Shown: in pieces, positions 51,424-60,720 of the stretch
How positions within the stretch are numbered: position 1 is the first letter of the stretch
Layout: the number at the start of each line of letters is the position of its first letter
Origin: Paenibacillus lactis
GTDB lineage: Bacteria; Bacillota; Bacilli; Paenibacillales; Paenibacillaceae
DNA: 64,000 nucleotides
Assembly: GCF_017873605.1 (NCBI RefSeq)
Contig: NZ_JAGGKI010000001.1
Location: forward strand, 248,001-312,000
Reading direction: 5' to 3'
Position numbers and translations under genes: made by a program
Notes under the pieces: model-generated
Told to the model about the DNA's origin: nothing
What the model saw: the letters and a program-made list of their open reading frames with translations, nothing else
Databases searched by the model: none

Positions 51424-52812
51424 TTATTCCTTCGGATGAATCATCTCTTCCGGCCGCACGATCCGGTCAAATTCCTCTGCCGTCAGCAGACCGCTCGCCA
51501 GCGCAGCTTCCCGAAGGGTCGTGCCCTCTTGATGCGCGCGTTTAGCGATCGCGGCCGCATTCTCGTATCCGATATGCGGATTGAGCGCCGTCACCAGCAT
51601 CAGCGACCGCTCCATATTGCCGCGAATGACTTCGAGATTCGCTTCGATGCCGACCGCGCAGTTCCGGTCAAACGAATCCATCGCATTCGACAGCAGGCGT
51701 GCCGATTGCAGGAAGTTATAGATGATCACCGGCTTGAATACGTTCAGCTCGAAATTGCCCTGGCTTGCCGCGAACCCGATCGTTGCATCGTTCCCCATCA
51801 CCTGGCATACCACCATCGTAAGCGCCTCGCTCTGGGTCGGATTTACTTTGCCCGGCATAATCGAGCTTCCCGGCTCGTTGGCCGGTATGGTCAGCTCCCC
51901 GATGCCGGAGCGGGGCCCGCTCGCCAGCCAGCGCACGTCATTGGCGATCTTCATCAGATCGGCAGCCAGCGCCTTGAGCGCTCCGTGCGCAAAGACCACT
52001 TCGTCATGGCTTGTCAGCGAGTGGAATTTATTGCTGGCAGAGGTGTAGCTTTTGCCGATCTGCAGGCTGATTTCCGCCGCGGTCATCTCGCCGAATTTCG
52101 GATGGGCGTTGATGCCCGTACCGACGGCCGTTCCGCCGATCGCCAGCTCCCGCAGCGGCTCGATCGAAGAAGCGACCATAAGCTCGCATTTCTCAAGCAT
52201 ACGGTGCCAGCCGCTGATTTCCTGCCCCAGCGTAAGCGGCGTGGCATCCTGAAGATGCGTGCGGCCGATTTTAATGAGATCCTTGTACTCCTCGCTCTTC
52301 TCTTTCAGCGTCTTCTTGAGCCGTTGAAGCGACGGCAGCACGCTGTCCTCCAAGGCGATAACGGCCGCCATATGCATCGCCGTCGGGAAGGTGTCGTTGG
52401 AGCTTTGGGATTTATTCACGTCATCGTTGGGGTGAATGCGCTGGTCGCTGCCTTTTTCCTGAAGCAGCTGGTTCCCCCGGTTCGCGATAACCTCGTTCAC
52501 GTTCATATTGGACTGCGTGCCGCTGCCTGTCTGCCAAACGACAAGGGGAAAATGCTCATCATGCTTGCCTTCAATGATTTCATCGGCCGCGACGGTAATG
52601 GCCCAGACCTTATCTTCATTCAGCTTGCCGAGCTTGCCGTTAACAATCGCGGCGCTCTTCTTCAACACGGCGAACGCCCGGATAATCTCCTTCGGCATCG
52701 TTTCCGTGCCGATCCGGAAATTCTCGGAGCTGCGCTGCGTTTGGGCGGCCCAGAGCTTATCGGCAGGCACCTTCACCTCACCTAACGTATCCTTCTCAAT
52801 ACGGTACTCCAT
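51424..52812 (-). CDS. fumC: class II fumarate hydratase
   Basis: A 462-residue homotetrameric, iron-independent fumarase that interconverts fumarate and malate in the TCA cycle. The start [15 protein letters not shown] has AAGGAGG 8 bases upstream. Signatures are the substrate-binding [34 protein letters not shown] in parts, the catalytic pair in [14 protein letters not shown], and the superfamily motif [13 protein letters not shown] with its mobile Ser. The C-terminal small domain ends [13 protein letters not shown]. Monocistronic with its own terminator. Length is typical for the family. Confidence 0.97.
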   Translation of the reverse strand: MEYRIEKDTLGEVKVPADKLWAAQTQRSSENFRIGTETMPKEIIRAFAVLKKSAAIVNGKLGKLNEDKVWAITVAADEIIEGKHDEHFPLVVWQTGSGTQSNMNVNEVIANRGNQLLQEKGSDQRIHPNDDVNKSQSSNDTFPTAMHMAAVIALEDSVLPSLQRLKKTLKEKSEEYKDLIKIGRTHLQDATPLTLGQEISGWHRMLEKCELMVASSIEPLRELAIGGTAVGTGINAHPKFGEMTAAEISLQIGKSYTSASNKFHSLTSHDEVVFAHGALKALAADLMKIANDVRWLASGPRSGIGELTIPANEPGSSIMPGKVNPTQSEALTMVVCQVMGNDATIGFAASQGNFELNVFKPVIIYNFLQSARLLSNAMDSFDRNCAVGIEANLEVIRGNMERSLMLVTALNPHIGYENAAAIAKRAHQEGTTLREAALASGLLTAEEFDRIVRPEEMIHPKE

Positions 52813-53022
52813 CTTGTCTTCCTCCTTTGGCATCCTTGATTTCAGCATTAAACGCTTTATATTCCATCTCCCCTATTATGGCACAGTCTGGCGCTGGAGA
52901 AAAATGCCGCGGCATGGAGAAGCGTAATGAGAGCACGGGTGAGGATTGCAGACGGCGGGGCGAAGAGAGATGAAGCACGAAGGAGGATTGCAAACGACGT
53001 GGAAAAAAGGCGGACTAGCGAT

Positions 53023-54022
53023 TCATGCCAGCCATTCAAACCAGCGCCCATGACCGTCGGCTCTAAGGATGGTCTGTTCGCTCGATATGCCGCCGACAAT
53101 AAAGTCGGCATGGAGATCGCCATCCCACATGTTGTTGTACACATGGACGATGTCGCGTTGTTTACCGATCGTGCTCAGATGATGGAGCAGCCGATGTTTG
53201 TTATCCTCGGGAATCTGGTTGGCTACATGCGTATGAAAGACGCATACGACGGCCTCTCCGGGAATGTCCCTCACAAGATCGGGCAGCAGCTCCGTCCCGT
53301 CCCCTTCTATAAACCGAATATCAGACCGGCTCTTAAGAAGAGCTGCGGCCTGCTCGAGCATCGATACCCGGCGGGGGTTGCCCGGCCAGATGAGCGCCCG
53401 CAGCCATAATACATCCTCCGCGCTGTGCACATCGTTCACGTGAAGATCGATCCCCATCCGGTAGACGACCGGGGGACTAGAAGAGAGCAGAAACGGGGCC
53501 TTCCCGCCCCTGATCTCGGAATCGATGCGAACGGCGGACTCCTTCTTGCCGTATGCCTCCTGGCCGCCGTAAGCATAGCTGTACTGATCCCACAGCAGCT
53601 GCAGTCCGGCGCTGCACCCCAGCTCTACAAGGGCGAGCGGCTTTTGCACCTTGGCGTACACGGAGCAGAACACCGGAAAAAGATACGCGCAGCGCCGGAC
53701 CTCGTTCGTCTGCACCCGCTTGCTTCGGAGGATCCCTATAATCTCCTCCCTATGCTCCAGCACAAATGTCCGAAAATGCGGATAGCTTGCCTCCATTTCC
53801 TTCGGCTCCTCCGCGAGCCCCGGATAGTAGGCGCTAAGCGCCGCCCCCTTGCCCTTCAGCAGCAAGTACTGAACCGCGCCGAACAGCAGATTGGGCAGCT
53901 ATCGCCAAAACCTCCGCATCGCCGGCGATCTGCCGCGCCAAATGCGCGTACAAATCGCTGGATCCCGGAAATTCCTTATCGGCAAAATGCTGAAACACCC
54001 TCACCAGCCGCTCCTGATCCAT
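53023..54022 (-). pseudogene. frameshifted DUF2332 gene
   Basis: Two reading frames together make one DUF2332 protein. The first, from an ATG with AGGAG 8 bases upstream, reads MDQERLVRVFQHFADKEF ... LYAHLARQIAGDAEVLAIAA and then runs out of frame. The second frame takes over near 53890-53905 with LPNLLFGAVQYLLLKGKG and continues to the stop with the conserved VELGCSAGLQLLWDQYSY, FIEGDGTELLPD and VCVFHTHVANQIP. The junction also lacks several residues that usually separate these blocks, so a small deletion rather than a single-base error is likely. The function of DUF2332 is unknown; the glycine-rich ELGCSAG suggests a methyltransferase-like fold. A sequencing error remains possible. Confidence 0.75.
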
Positions 54023-54048
54023 ATGTCACTCTCCTAACTAAAAAGTTA

Positions 54049-54060
54049 TAGACCGGTCTA
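54049..54060. promoter_or_regulatory. TetR-type palindrome upstream of the DUF2332 gene
   Basis: TAGACCGGTCTA is a perfect 12-bp palindrome of the type bound by several TetR-family repressors. It lies 27 bases upstream of the start codon. No TetR gene is in the window. Confidence 0.45.
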
Positions 54061-54152
54061 AGACCATGTTACATCTTTCCAGCCGCGCTTTGGATTGCGA
54101 TCTTTTATCGGTCCGATAAGAGAAACAATGGAATGGTTCAGGACCTATTCAA

Positions 54153-56120
54153 TTATGCGCCGGGGCGGTCCAGCCGATACAGCCCGCGATACCTTGGGTA
54201 GCGCTCCATCAGCTCGTCGTGCGTACCGCGCATGACGACTTTCCCTTGCTCCAAGAACAGGATCTCATCCATCTGCTCGACGCCGACGAGATGATGGGTC
54301 ACCCAGATCAGCGTCCGGTCCTGAAGGCTGGAGAAAATGGTAGAGAGCAGCTCGCGCTCCGTTCTGGGATCCAGCCCGACCGTCGGTTCGTCAAGGATAA
54401 CGACCGGACTCTTCTGCAGCAGAATGCGGGCAAGGGCCACTCGCTGGCGTTCTCCTCCTGAAAAACGCTGCCCTGCTTCCTGCATGCGGGTATGGAGGCC
54501 GTCCGGAAGGGAATCGACCAGCGTAGTTAGCTGGGCCATCGCAGCGGCCTGCCGGATATCCTCTTCCGTGGCATCCGGTCGTCCGAGCCGGATATTGTTT
54601 GCCAGCGTGGTGTCGAATAGATGAGGGCTCTGATTCAGGACGGAAATCACGGACGAGATATCGTCGCCAAAACGCGCAGCATCCGTGCCGCTGATCGTGA
54701 CCGTGCCCGATGAGGGTGTCAAGACGCCCTGGATAAGCTGCAGCAGGGTCGATTTGCCGGCTCCTGAACGTCCGATGACCGCCACCTTGGCTCCGGCGGG
54801 AACGTCAAGGGAAATGTCCCGGAGCGCGTGTGTACCTTTGTCCAAACAGCCTGATGCTGTCGCGCCTGCCCAACGTGCCGAATGTGCTGCATCTGTCGCT
54901 TCTGGTTGATATGCTGTATCTGCCGCTTCTGGTTGATATGCCGCATCTGCCGGATCTGGTGAGTGTGCTGTTGTTGAATATGCTGCTTCAGCCGCATCTG
55001 GCGAAGGTGCTGCTGGTGAATGTGCTGAGTGTGCTGCATCAGTCCCATTTGCATCGTATTGAAACGAGACGGCCTCCAGCTTTATATGCGCGCCGCTTCG
55101 AATGACGGCATCCACTTCGCCCCGGCTCAATGACAGCTGCTCCGGGTATCCAGTGGTGGCGGAGCCCTCTCCATGCCCGATGGCCTTCAGTCTCTGAACC
55201 GATTGACCGTACAGCGGAATCCGCTCTACCGCCTCGGACACCGGCAGAAAAGCGTCCATCAGTGGAAACACCGCAAGCACCATCGCCGCGATCAGCGTAA
55301 CGTCCAGTGAACCGCCCGCATACTCCTTGCCAGCTACATACACGACCGTGACGACCGTTACCGCAACGACCGTCTGCCCGATGAAGCCGCGCAGCCGCGC
55401 CCACCGCTTGAGCGCCCGGTCGGTCCGGTCCACCTCGGCTTCATCCTCCTCGTATCCCGTCAGAAACTGCTGCTGCCGGCCGCTGACGTACCATTCATGC
55501 ATGCCAAGCACCGCATCGGTCAGCTTCTGGTACAGCCGGTTCCTTGCCTGCTTCATCTCCCGGTTCTTCCGCTTCGTCAGCAGCAGGGAAATGAGCGGCA
55601 GCACGAATACCAGAACGGCCACATACAAGGCCAGCAGAAGAGCAAATCCCGGATCGAATCGTCCAGCGGCCGCAATCACGCCGGCATATAGGACCAGCGC
55701 CACGAACGACGGAAATACCGTGCGGATGTAGACGTCCTGCAAATATTCAATGTCATCGGAGAGCACGCCGAGGAGATCGCCGGTCCGGTAGCGGGAAGTT
55801 AACCGGAGTGCCTGAGGCTCCAGAATCCGGTACAGCCTCAGCCGCATCCGGGACAGGATACGGAGAATCGTATCATGCCCCACAAGGCGCTCCGCATAAT
55901 GCAGGACGGCGCGTCCGATCCCGAATGTACGGACACCTACCGTCGGCACGTACACCATCAGAATGTTCTCCGGTCGGAGCGCGGATTTGGAGATTAAATA
56001 CCCTGACGTAAACATCAGCATGCACGCAAACAGAACGGTAAGCACGCCGAGCATGGCAATCAGCAGAAAGCGCCAGAAATTTGCCGTCACATAAGGCCGA
56101 AACCACGATTCCTGCTTCAT
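54153..56120 (-). CDS. cydC: CydC subunit of the CydDC thiol/haem ABC exporter, with repeat-bearing linker
   Basis: A 655-residue ABC half-transporter, last gene of the cyd operon, needed for assembly of cytochrome bd. Six membrane helices (about 15-310) precede the NBD with Walker A GRSGAGKSTLL, signature FSGGERQRVAL, Walker B VVILDEPTVGLD and switch His VTHHLVG. Between them (about 355-425) is a low-complexity linker with AYQPEAADTAYQPEATDAAH, AAHSA and HSPDP units, absent from ordinary CydC. Ordinary CydC is about 570-580 residues. It overlaps cydD by four bases. The linker probably does not disturb the fold, because it sits at the TMD-NBD junction. Confidence 0.92.
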   Translation of the reverse strand: MKQESWFRPYVTANFWRFLLIAMLGVLTVLFACMLMFTSGYLISKSALRPENILMVYVPTVGVRTFGIGRAVLHYAERLVGHDTILRILSRMRLRLYRILEPQALRLTSRYRTGDLLGVLSDDIEYLQDVYIRTVFPSFVALVLYAGVIAAAGRFDPGFALLLALYVAVLVFVLPLISLLLTKRKNREMKQARNRLYQKLTDAVLGMHEWYVSGRQQQFLTGYEEDEAEVDRTDRALKRWARLRGFIGQTVVAVTVVTVVYVAGKEYAGGSLDVTLIAAMVLAVFPLMDAFLPVSEAVERIPLYGQSVQRLKAIGHGEGSATTGYPEQLSLSRGEVDAVIRSGAHIKLEAVSFQYDANGTDAAHSAHSPAAPSPDAAEAAYSTTAHSPDPADAAYQPEAADTAYQPEATDAAHSARWAGATASGCLDKGTHALRDISLDVPAGAKVAVIGRSGAGKSTLLQLIQGVLTPSSGTVTISGTDAARFGDDISSVISVLNQSPHLFDTTLANNIRLGRPDATEEDIRQAAAMAQLTTLVDSLPDGLHTRMQEAGQRFSGGERQRVALARILLQKSPVVILDEPTVGLDPRTERELLSTIFSSLQDRTLIWVTHHLVGVEQMDEILFLEQGKVVMRGTHDELMERYPRYRGLYRLDRPGA

Positions 56121-57997
56121 CCGACTCCCTCCATCTGCGAAGTAATCAACCCGTAATACACGCCCTTCAATTGCATGAGCTCCTCATGCGTTCCCGTCTC
56201 TGCGACGCGCCCCCGGTGGAGCACGATGATAACATCCATATCCCGCATCCAGTGCAGTCTGTGCGTAGCAAGGAATACCCACTTGTCCCGGAATAGGGAC
56301 AGCATCGTCTCTTTCAGCTCATATTCCGTCTCGATGTCAAGATGGGCCGTCGGCTCATCCAGCAGCAGCACCTGCCGCCCGCCGAGCAGCGCTCTCGCCA
56401 AGGCGACGCGCTGGGCCTGCCCGCCGCTTAAGGCTCGCCCTCCAGCTCCAATCATTTCATGAAGTCCATTCGGCAACTTGCGCACAAGGTCAATCAGTCC
56501 CGCCGCCTCAACAGCGGCCCGTACGTCCGCATCGGAAGCATCCGGCGCATAGAACCGCACATTATCCTCAAGCGTACTGCTGAACAAATACGGATGCTGC
56601 AGCATATACGTCACCCCGCTTCGCCATGCCTTGCGGTTCCCTTCCTCCAGCTTCACGCCGTTCAGCTTGATCTCACCTGCGGTAGGAGCCGCAAAGCCGC
56701 CAAGCAGATCAATCAGCGAGGATTTGCCGGCTCCGCTCTCCCCCACGATCCCGATCCTGCCTTTGCACGGGATCCGGAAGCTAACGTCCTGCAGGGAAGC
56801 CGGCCCGTGCTCTTCATGCCGCAGGCCGACACCGGACAGCTCCAGCATGCTGCAATCATCCCATCGAAATACAGGCCGCGAGCTTTCACGGTAAGTTGAA
56901 TTATCCTTAATTTTAAGTATCGGGGCCGAGAGAGGCGTTCCAACTGTAACCGCCCTATCGGTTGTCGCCGCATGGGCCACAGCGGCTTCGCCGAAGCCAA
57001 CGGCGCCCGCATTCCGAGCAGTCTCCGCCGCTTCCGGCTTGCCGGTCTCCTCGGCCCGCGATGCCCGAATGATCGACTGCATCGCTTCCCCCGCCTGCTT
57101 GCCGTCCAGCGTCGCATGGAAATCGGCGCCGACCATCCGCACCGGAAGGAAGTACTCCGGCGCGAGAATCAGAACCAGCAGCGCCGGCAGCAGCTCGATA
57201 CTTCCGTTTATGAGCCGCAGACCAAGGTTGACCGCAACGGACGCAACGGACAGCATGGTGAAGAAGTCCAGCGCGAAGGAGGACAGAAAGGCCACGCGCA
57301 AGGTGCGCATGGTCGCTTTCCGGTAATCTTCGCTGACCTGCCGAATGCTGCCGCTGTGCTTGCGGCTCTGGCCTAGAAATTTCAGCGTCATAAGCCCCCT
57401 GAGCGAGTCGACGAAATGATTGGACAGCATCCGGTAAGAATCCAGCTGCCGCTCAGTCTGCTTCCTTGCAGCGAGGCCGACAAGAATCAGGAAGGCAATC
57501 AGAATCGGCATGGTCACGAGCAAAATAATGCCCGAAATCCGGTCGGTCATGAATACGTACAGCCATACCAGCGCAGGAGTTATGCCCGCGCCCATCATCC
57601 GGGGGATGGTCAGCTCCGCATATTTGCGGAACTTGCCGATGCCCTCCAGCACAAGCGTAACCACATTGCCCGTTCCTTCCTTCCGGATCAGCGCCGGCCC
57701 TCTCCGGAAGAGCACGCCGAGCAGCTCCTTACGAAGGCTTGTGCCGGTCTGCTCCGCAAAGCGCTGCGCAATCCCTTGCTGGATGGCTCCGACCCCGTGC
57801 CGCAGCAGAAAAGCAAGCAGAAACAGGGCAATGGTTCCCCCCTGCTCCTGCAGCGAGGCCCCCGCGAACAGCGCGGAAACCGTCTCTGCAAGCCATTTGG
57901 CCTGCAGGAGGATGGCCATGCTCTGTGCCAGGGTACATACGGCGACCAGTAGAAACGTCGTCTTGGCGCCACGGTAACCCAGCAGATCTTTTCCCAT
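56117..57997 (-). CDS. cydD: CydD subunit of the CydDC thiol/haem ABC exporter
   Basis: A 626-residue ABC half-transporter. Six membrane helices (about 15-300) and an NBD with Walker A GESGAGKSSL, signature LSGGQAQRVAL, Walker B VLLLDEPTAHLD and switch His LATHRLHWM. A linker of about 75 residues (315-390, rich in A, E, T and V) joins the domains and makes the protein longer than usual. CydDC exports reduced thiols from the cytoplasm and interacts with haem, enabling bd oxidase maturation. Start and cydB stop overlap by one base (TGATG), so translation is coupled. Confidence 0.95.
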   Translation of the reverse strand: MGKDLLGYRGAKTTFLLVAVCTLAQSMAILLQAKWLAETVSALFAGASLQEQGGTIALFLLAFLLRHGVGAIQQGIAQRFAEQTGTSLRKELLGVLFRRGPALIRKEGTGNVVTLVLEGIGKFRKYAELTIPRMMGAGITPALVWLYVFMTDRISGIILLVTMPILIAFLILVGLAARKQTERQLDSYRMLSNHFVDSLRGLMTLKFLGQSRKHSGSIRQVSEDYRKATMRTLRVAFLSSFALDFFTMLSVASVAVNLGLRLINGSIELLPALLVLILAPEYFLPVRMVGADFHATLDGKQAGEAMQSIIRASRAEETGKPEAAETARNAGAVGFGEAAVAHAATTDRAVTVGTPLSAPILKIKDNSTYRESSRPVFRWDDCSMLELSGVGLRHEEHGPASLQDVSFRIPCKGRIGIVGESGAGKSSLIDLLGGFAAPTAGEIKLNGVKLEEGNRKAWRSGVTYMLQHPYLFSSTLEDNVRFYAPDASDADVRAAVEAAGLIDLVRKLPNGLHEMIGAGGRALSGGQAQRVALARALLGGRQVLLLDEPTAHLDIETEYELKETMLSLFRDKWVFLATHRLHWMRDMDVIIVLHRGRVAETGTHEELMQLKGVYYGLITSQMEGVG

Positions 57998-59013
57998 CAG
58001 TATTCCAGATGCTCCTTCTCATGTACCCGTTTGTGGAAAACGAAGTAACTCCAGATTTGATAACCCAAGACGAAAGGCAGCAGCGTGACGGCCACGATGG
58101 TCATCACCTTCAGCGAATACGGGCCGGAAGCCGCATTATAGATCGTCAGATCGAACGCCTGGCTGATAGAGCTGATCATGACCCGCGGGAACAATCCCGC
58201 GAACACGGAGGTTACCGTAAGAGCGATCACGGCGCCGGTCATCCCGAACGCCCAGCCATCCCGCTTCAGGCTCATGAAATATCCGCCGAGCAGGAAGGCC
58301 AGCAGCGCCAGCCCCAGCAAAACGGCGATCAGGCCGCCCCGCCGCTCGAACACGTTCGTCATGAAATACGTCATGACGCCGAATGCCGCGAACAGTCCCG
58401 CAACCGGAAGCAGCAGCTTCCGTGCCATGGAGCGTGCGCGCTCTTGCAAGTCCGAGGTCGTGCGAAGCGTCGTGAACATCAAGCCGTGCAGCAAGCACAG
58501 CAGCGTCATCGTCAGCCCGCCGACCACCGTATAGGCATTGACGATATCGAAGAAACCGGCGTGCATTTCCATTGCTTCGTTGATCGGCAGCCCCTGGATC
58601 AGGCAAGCAAATACGACGCCGAGCAGGAACGGAGGCAGCACGCTGCCTGTGAAAATGGCGCCGTCCCATACCTTTTTCCAGCGGGCATTCCCCACCTTCC
58701 CCCGGAACTCAAAGGCTACGCCGCGGCCGATCAAGGCCAGCAGGAGGAAGACAAGCGGAATGTAGAACCCGCTGAACAAGGTCGCGTACCAGTTCGGGAA
58801 CGCCGCGAACATTGCGCCCCCTGCCGTTAGCAGCCATACCTCGTTCGCGTCCCAGAACGGGCCGATGGAATTGATGAGCACGCGGCGCTCCGTGTCGCTT
58901 TTGGCTAGAAGCTGCGTGGACATCCCAACGCCGAAATCAAAGCCCTCGAGAAAAAAGAACCCGATAAACAATACCGCAACCAGCACAAACCATACTTCAT
59001 TAAGAGACAGCAT
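57997..59013 (-). CDS. cydB: cytochrome bd ubiquinol/menaquinol oxidase subunit II
   Basis: A 338-residue membrane protein starting MLSLNEVWFVLVAVL with AAGGAGG 6 bases upstream. About eight to nine helices are visible, with the family motifs FFLEGFDFGVG, GPFWDANEVWLLTAGGAMFAAFP (in parts) and GYQIWSYFVFHKRV. It is the structural partner of CydA in the oxygen-reducing bd oxidase, which transfers electrons from menaquinol without proton pumping. The start overlaps the end of cydA by 14 bases. Confidence 0.96.
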   Translation of the reverse strand: MLSLNEVWFVLVAVLFIGFFFLEGFDFGVGMSTQLLAKSDTERRVLINSIGPFWDANEVWLLTAGGAMFAAFPNWYATLFSGFYIPLVFLLLALIGRGVAFEFRGKVGNARWKKVWDGAIFTGSVLPPFLLGVVFACLIQGLPINEAMEMHAGFFDIVNAYTVVGGLTMTLLCLLHGLMFTTLRTTSDLQERARSMARKLLLPVAGLFAAFGVMTYFMTNVFERRGGLIAVLLGLALLAFLLGGYFMSLKRDGWAFGMTGAVIALTVTSVFAGLFPRVMISSISQAFDLTIYNAASGPYSLKVMTIVAVTLLPFVLGYQIWSYFVFHKRVHEKEHLEY

Positions 59014-60403
59014 TGTAGCCCTCCTTGTTAAACGGATCGCTTGCGTGGCGGTGGTCCGCCTCCTCCGCATACGGCCCTTTCTTAATCACCTTGACGAACA
59101 GATAGGCCATGACAGCCGCCAGCACCGCGTAAATCGCCGTAAACACGATCAGCGAGAACAGAATCGACCCGGCGCTGACATTCGGCGAAATGCTGTTCTC
59201 CGTCGTAATGAGCCCGAACACCGTCCACGGCTGGCGCCCGATCTCCGTCATAATCCAGCCCGAGCTGTTCGCTATGATCGGCAGGGAGATGCCAATCAGC
59301 ATCATGCTCAGGAACCACTTCCCGGCCTGCTCGACCTTTTTGCGCAGCATCAGCCAAGCACCGTACAGACCAAGCAGAATCATGGCCGTTCCGGCCGCCA
59401 CCATAATCCGGAAGCTCCAGAAGGTCGTGCGCACCGGAGGAATATAATCGCCCGGGCCGTATTCCTGCTCGTACTGGTACTGCAGCTCTTTCATCCCGAT
59501 CACTTCGCCGCTAAATTTGCTGTAAGACAGGAAGCTGAGCAAATACGGGACTTTGAATTCCGCCGAGTTCTCCTGCTTATCCGGATCGATCGACGCAAAG
59601 ACCGTCCACGGCGCCGGGTCCTCGCTCGTTTCCCACAGGCCCTCCGCAGCAGCCATCTTCATCGGCTGAGTCTGCACGAGGTACTGCGCCTGCTGGTGGC
59701 CGAACACCGCAACCAGAATGGAGGTAATCAGGCCAACCACAATCGCGAGGTTGAACGATCTTTTGAAAAAGTCCAAGTCCTGCTTCTTCATCAGCTTATA
59801 CGCGCTCACCCCGGCTACGAGGAAAGCGCCGGTAGCCAGCGCCCCGAAAATCGTATGCGGGAACTCCACCAGCAGCTGACCGTTCGTGATCAGCGCGAAA
59901 AAGTCGTTCATCTCCGCCCGACCGTTGTTGATCTCGAATCCGACCGGACGCTGCATGAACGAGTTGGCGGCCAGAATCCAGAACGCCGACATCAAGGTGC
60001 CGAAGGACACCAGCCAGATGCTCAGCAGATGGACCTTCTTCGAAAGCCGGTCCCAGCCGAAGATCCACAGGCCGATGAACGTCGATTCGAGGAAAAAGGC
60101 CAGCAGTGCCTCGATCGCCAGCGGCGCGCCAAACACGTCCCCGACGAACCGGGAATAATCGGACCAGTTCATACCGAACTGGAATTCCTGCAGAATCCCC
60201 GTCACTACGCCGACCGCAAAGTTAATGAGAAGCAGCTTGCCCCAGAATTTGGCCATCCGTTTATACACGTCCTGGCCTTTGAAAACGTACATCGTCTCCA
60301 TGACGGCGATCAGAAACGCCAACCCGATGGAGATCGGTACGAAAATAAAGTGAAAAATAGTTGTCGATGCGAACTGTATTCGCGCCAGCATCACCGGATC
60401 CAT
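59000..60403 (-). CDS. cydA: cytochrome bd oxidase subunit I
   Basis: A 467-residue haem-bearing subunit. The haem d/b595 ligand corresponds to His18 (TTIFHFIFVPISIG). The b558 region has EFPHTIFGALATGAFL and later GRQPWTVFGLI. The quinol-binding Q-loop is the short Firmicute type, as total length is well below the E. coli protein. It heads the cydABDC operon. Upstream lie two Rex-type palindromes, one perfect, so expression should rise when NADH/NAD+ is high under low oxygen. The ATG follows a weak AAGG site. Confidence 0.97.
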   Translation of the reverse strand: MDPVMLARIQFASTTIFHFIFVPISIGLAFLIAVMETMYVFKGQDVYKRMAKFWGKLLLINFAVGVVTGILQEFQFGMNWSDYSRFVGDVFGAPLAIEALLAFFLESTFIGLWIFGWDRLSKKVHLLSIWLVSFGTLMSAFWILAANSFMQRPVGFEINNGRAEMNDFFALITNGQLLVEFPHTIFGALATGAFLVAGVSAYKLMKKQDLDFFKRSFNLAIVVGLITSILVAVFGHQQAQYLVQTQPMKMAAAEGLWETSEDPAPWTVFASIDPDKQENSAEFKVPYLLSFLSYSKFSGEVIGMKELQYQYEQEYGPGDYIPPVRTTFWSFRIMVAAGTAMILLGLYGAWLMLRKKVEQAGKWFLSMMLIGISLPIIANSSGWIMTEIGRQPWTVFGLITTENSISPNVSAGSILFSLIVFTAIYAVLAAVMAYLFVKVIKKGPYAEEADHRHASDPFNKEGYNAVS

Positions 60404-60481
60404 AACATACCCCTTCCTTTAGCTCACGTCATCATTTTAAATTTGATTCTTTTGGTATTGTCGCAGACTGGAGCAGGCAGG

Positions 60482-60501
60482 ATTGTGATTAACATCACAA
60501 T
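60482..60501. promoter_or_regulatory. Rex operator 1 upstream of cydABDC
   Basis: ATTGTGATTAACATCACAAT: perfect 8-bp arms around TAAC. It matches the Rex consensus TTGTGA-n6-TCACAA exactly in its conserved part. It lies 79 bases before the cydA start. Confidence 0.82.
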
Positions 60502-60534
60502 ATCGGAGTCGAAAACGGATAAAAAGTTATAAAT

Positions 60535-60552
60535 TTGTGACAAAAATCACGA
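60535..60552. promoter_or_regulatory. Rex operator 2 (imperfect)
   Basis: TTGTGACAAAAATCACGA: one mismatch to the TTGTGA-n6-TCACAA arms, centred 52 bases from operator 1 (about five helical turns). Confidence 0.65.
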
Positions 60553-60563
60553 GGTCCCGAACT

Positions 60564-60604
60564 TAAAAGGGACAGGCCCGCCATCCCTGGTGAGCCTGCC
60601 CCTT
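60564..60604 (-). terminator. intrinsic terminator of ade
   Basis: On the minus strand GGGGCAGGC pairs with GCCTGTCCC (one mismatch) and runs into TTTT. It lies about 115 bases past the adenine deaminase stop and before the cyd operators. Confidence 0.7.
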
Positions 60605-60720
60605 GTATACTATACCACGTGCCTCTCCCGGCGCGCGTCGTTCCTCATCACTGCTGCACGACCCTCGTCGTTATTGCTCGTACGATGCGGCATGCAGATC
60701 ATTGCATTAGCTTGTACATT

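Noticed and set aside
58865..60532. A 555-codon plus-strand frame opposite cydA/cydB
   Set aside because: Pure antisense of cydAB; composition rich in R, H and Q as expected for a shadow frame.
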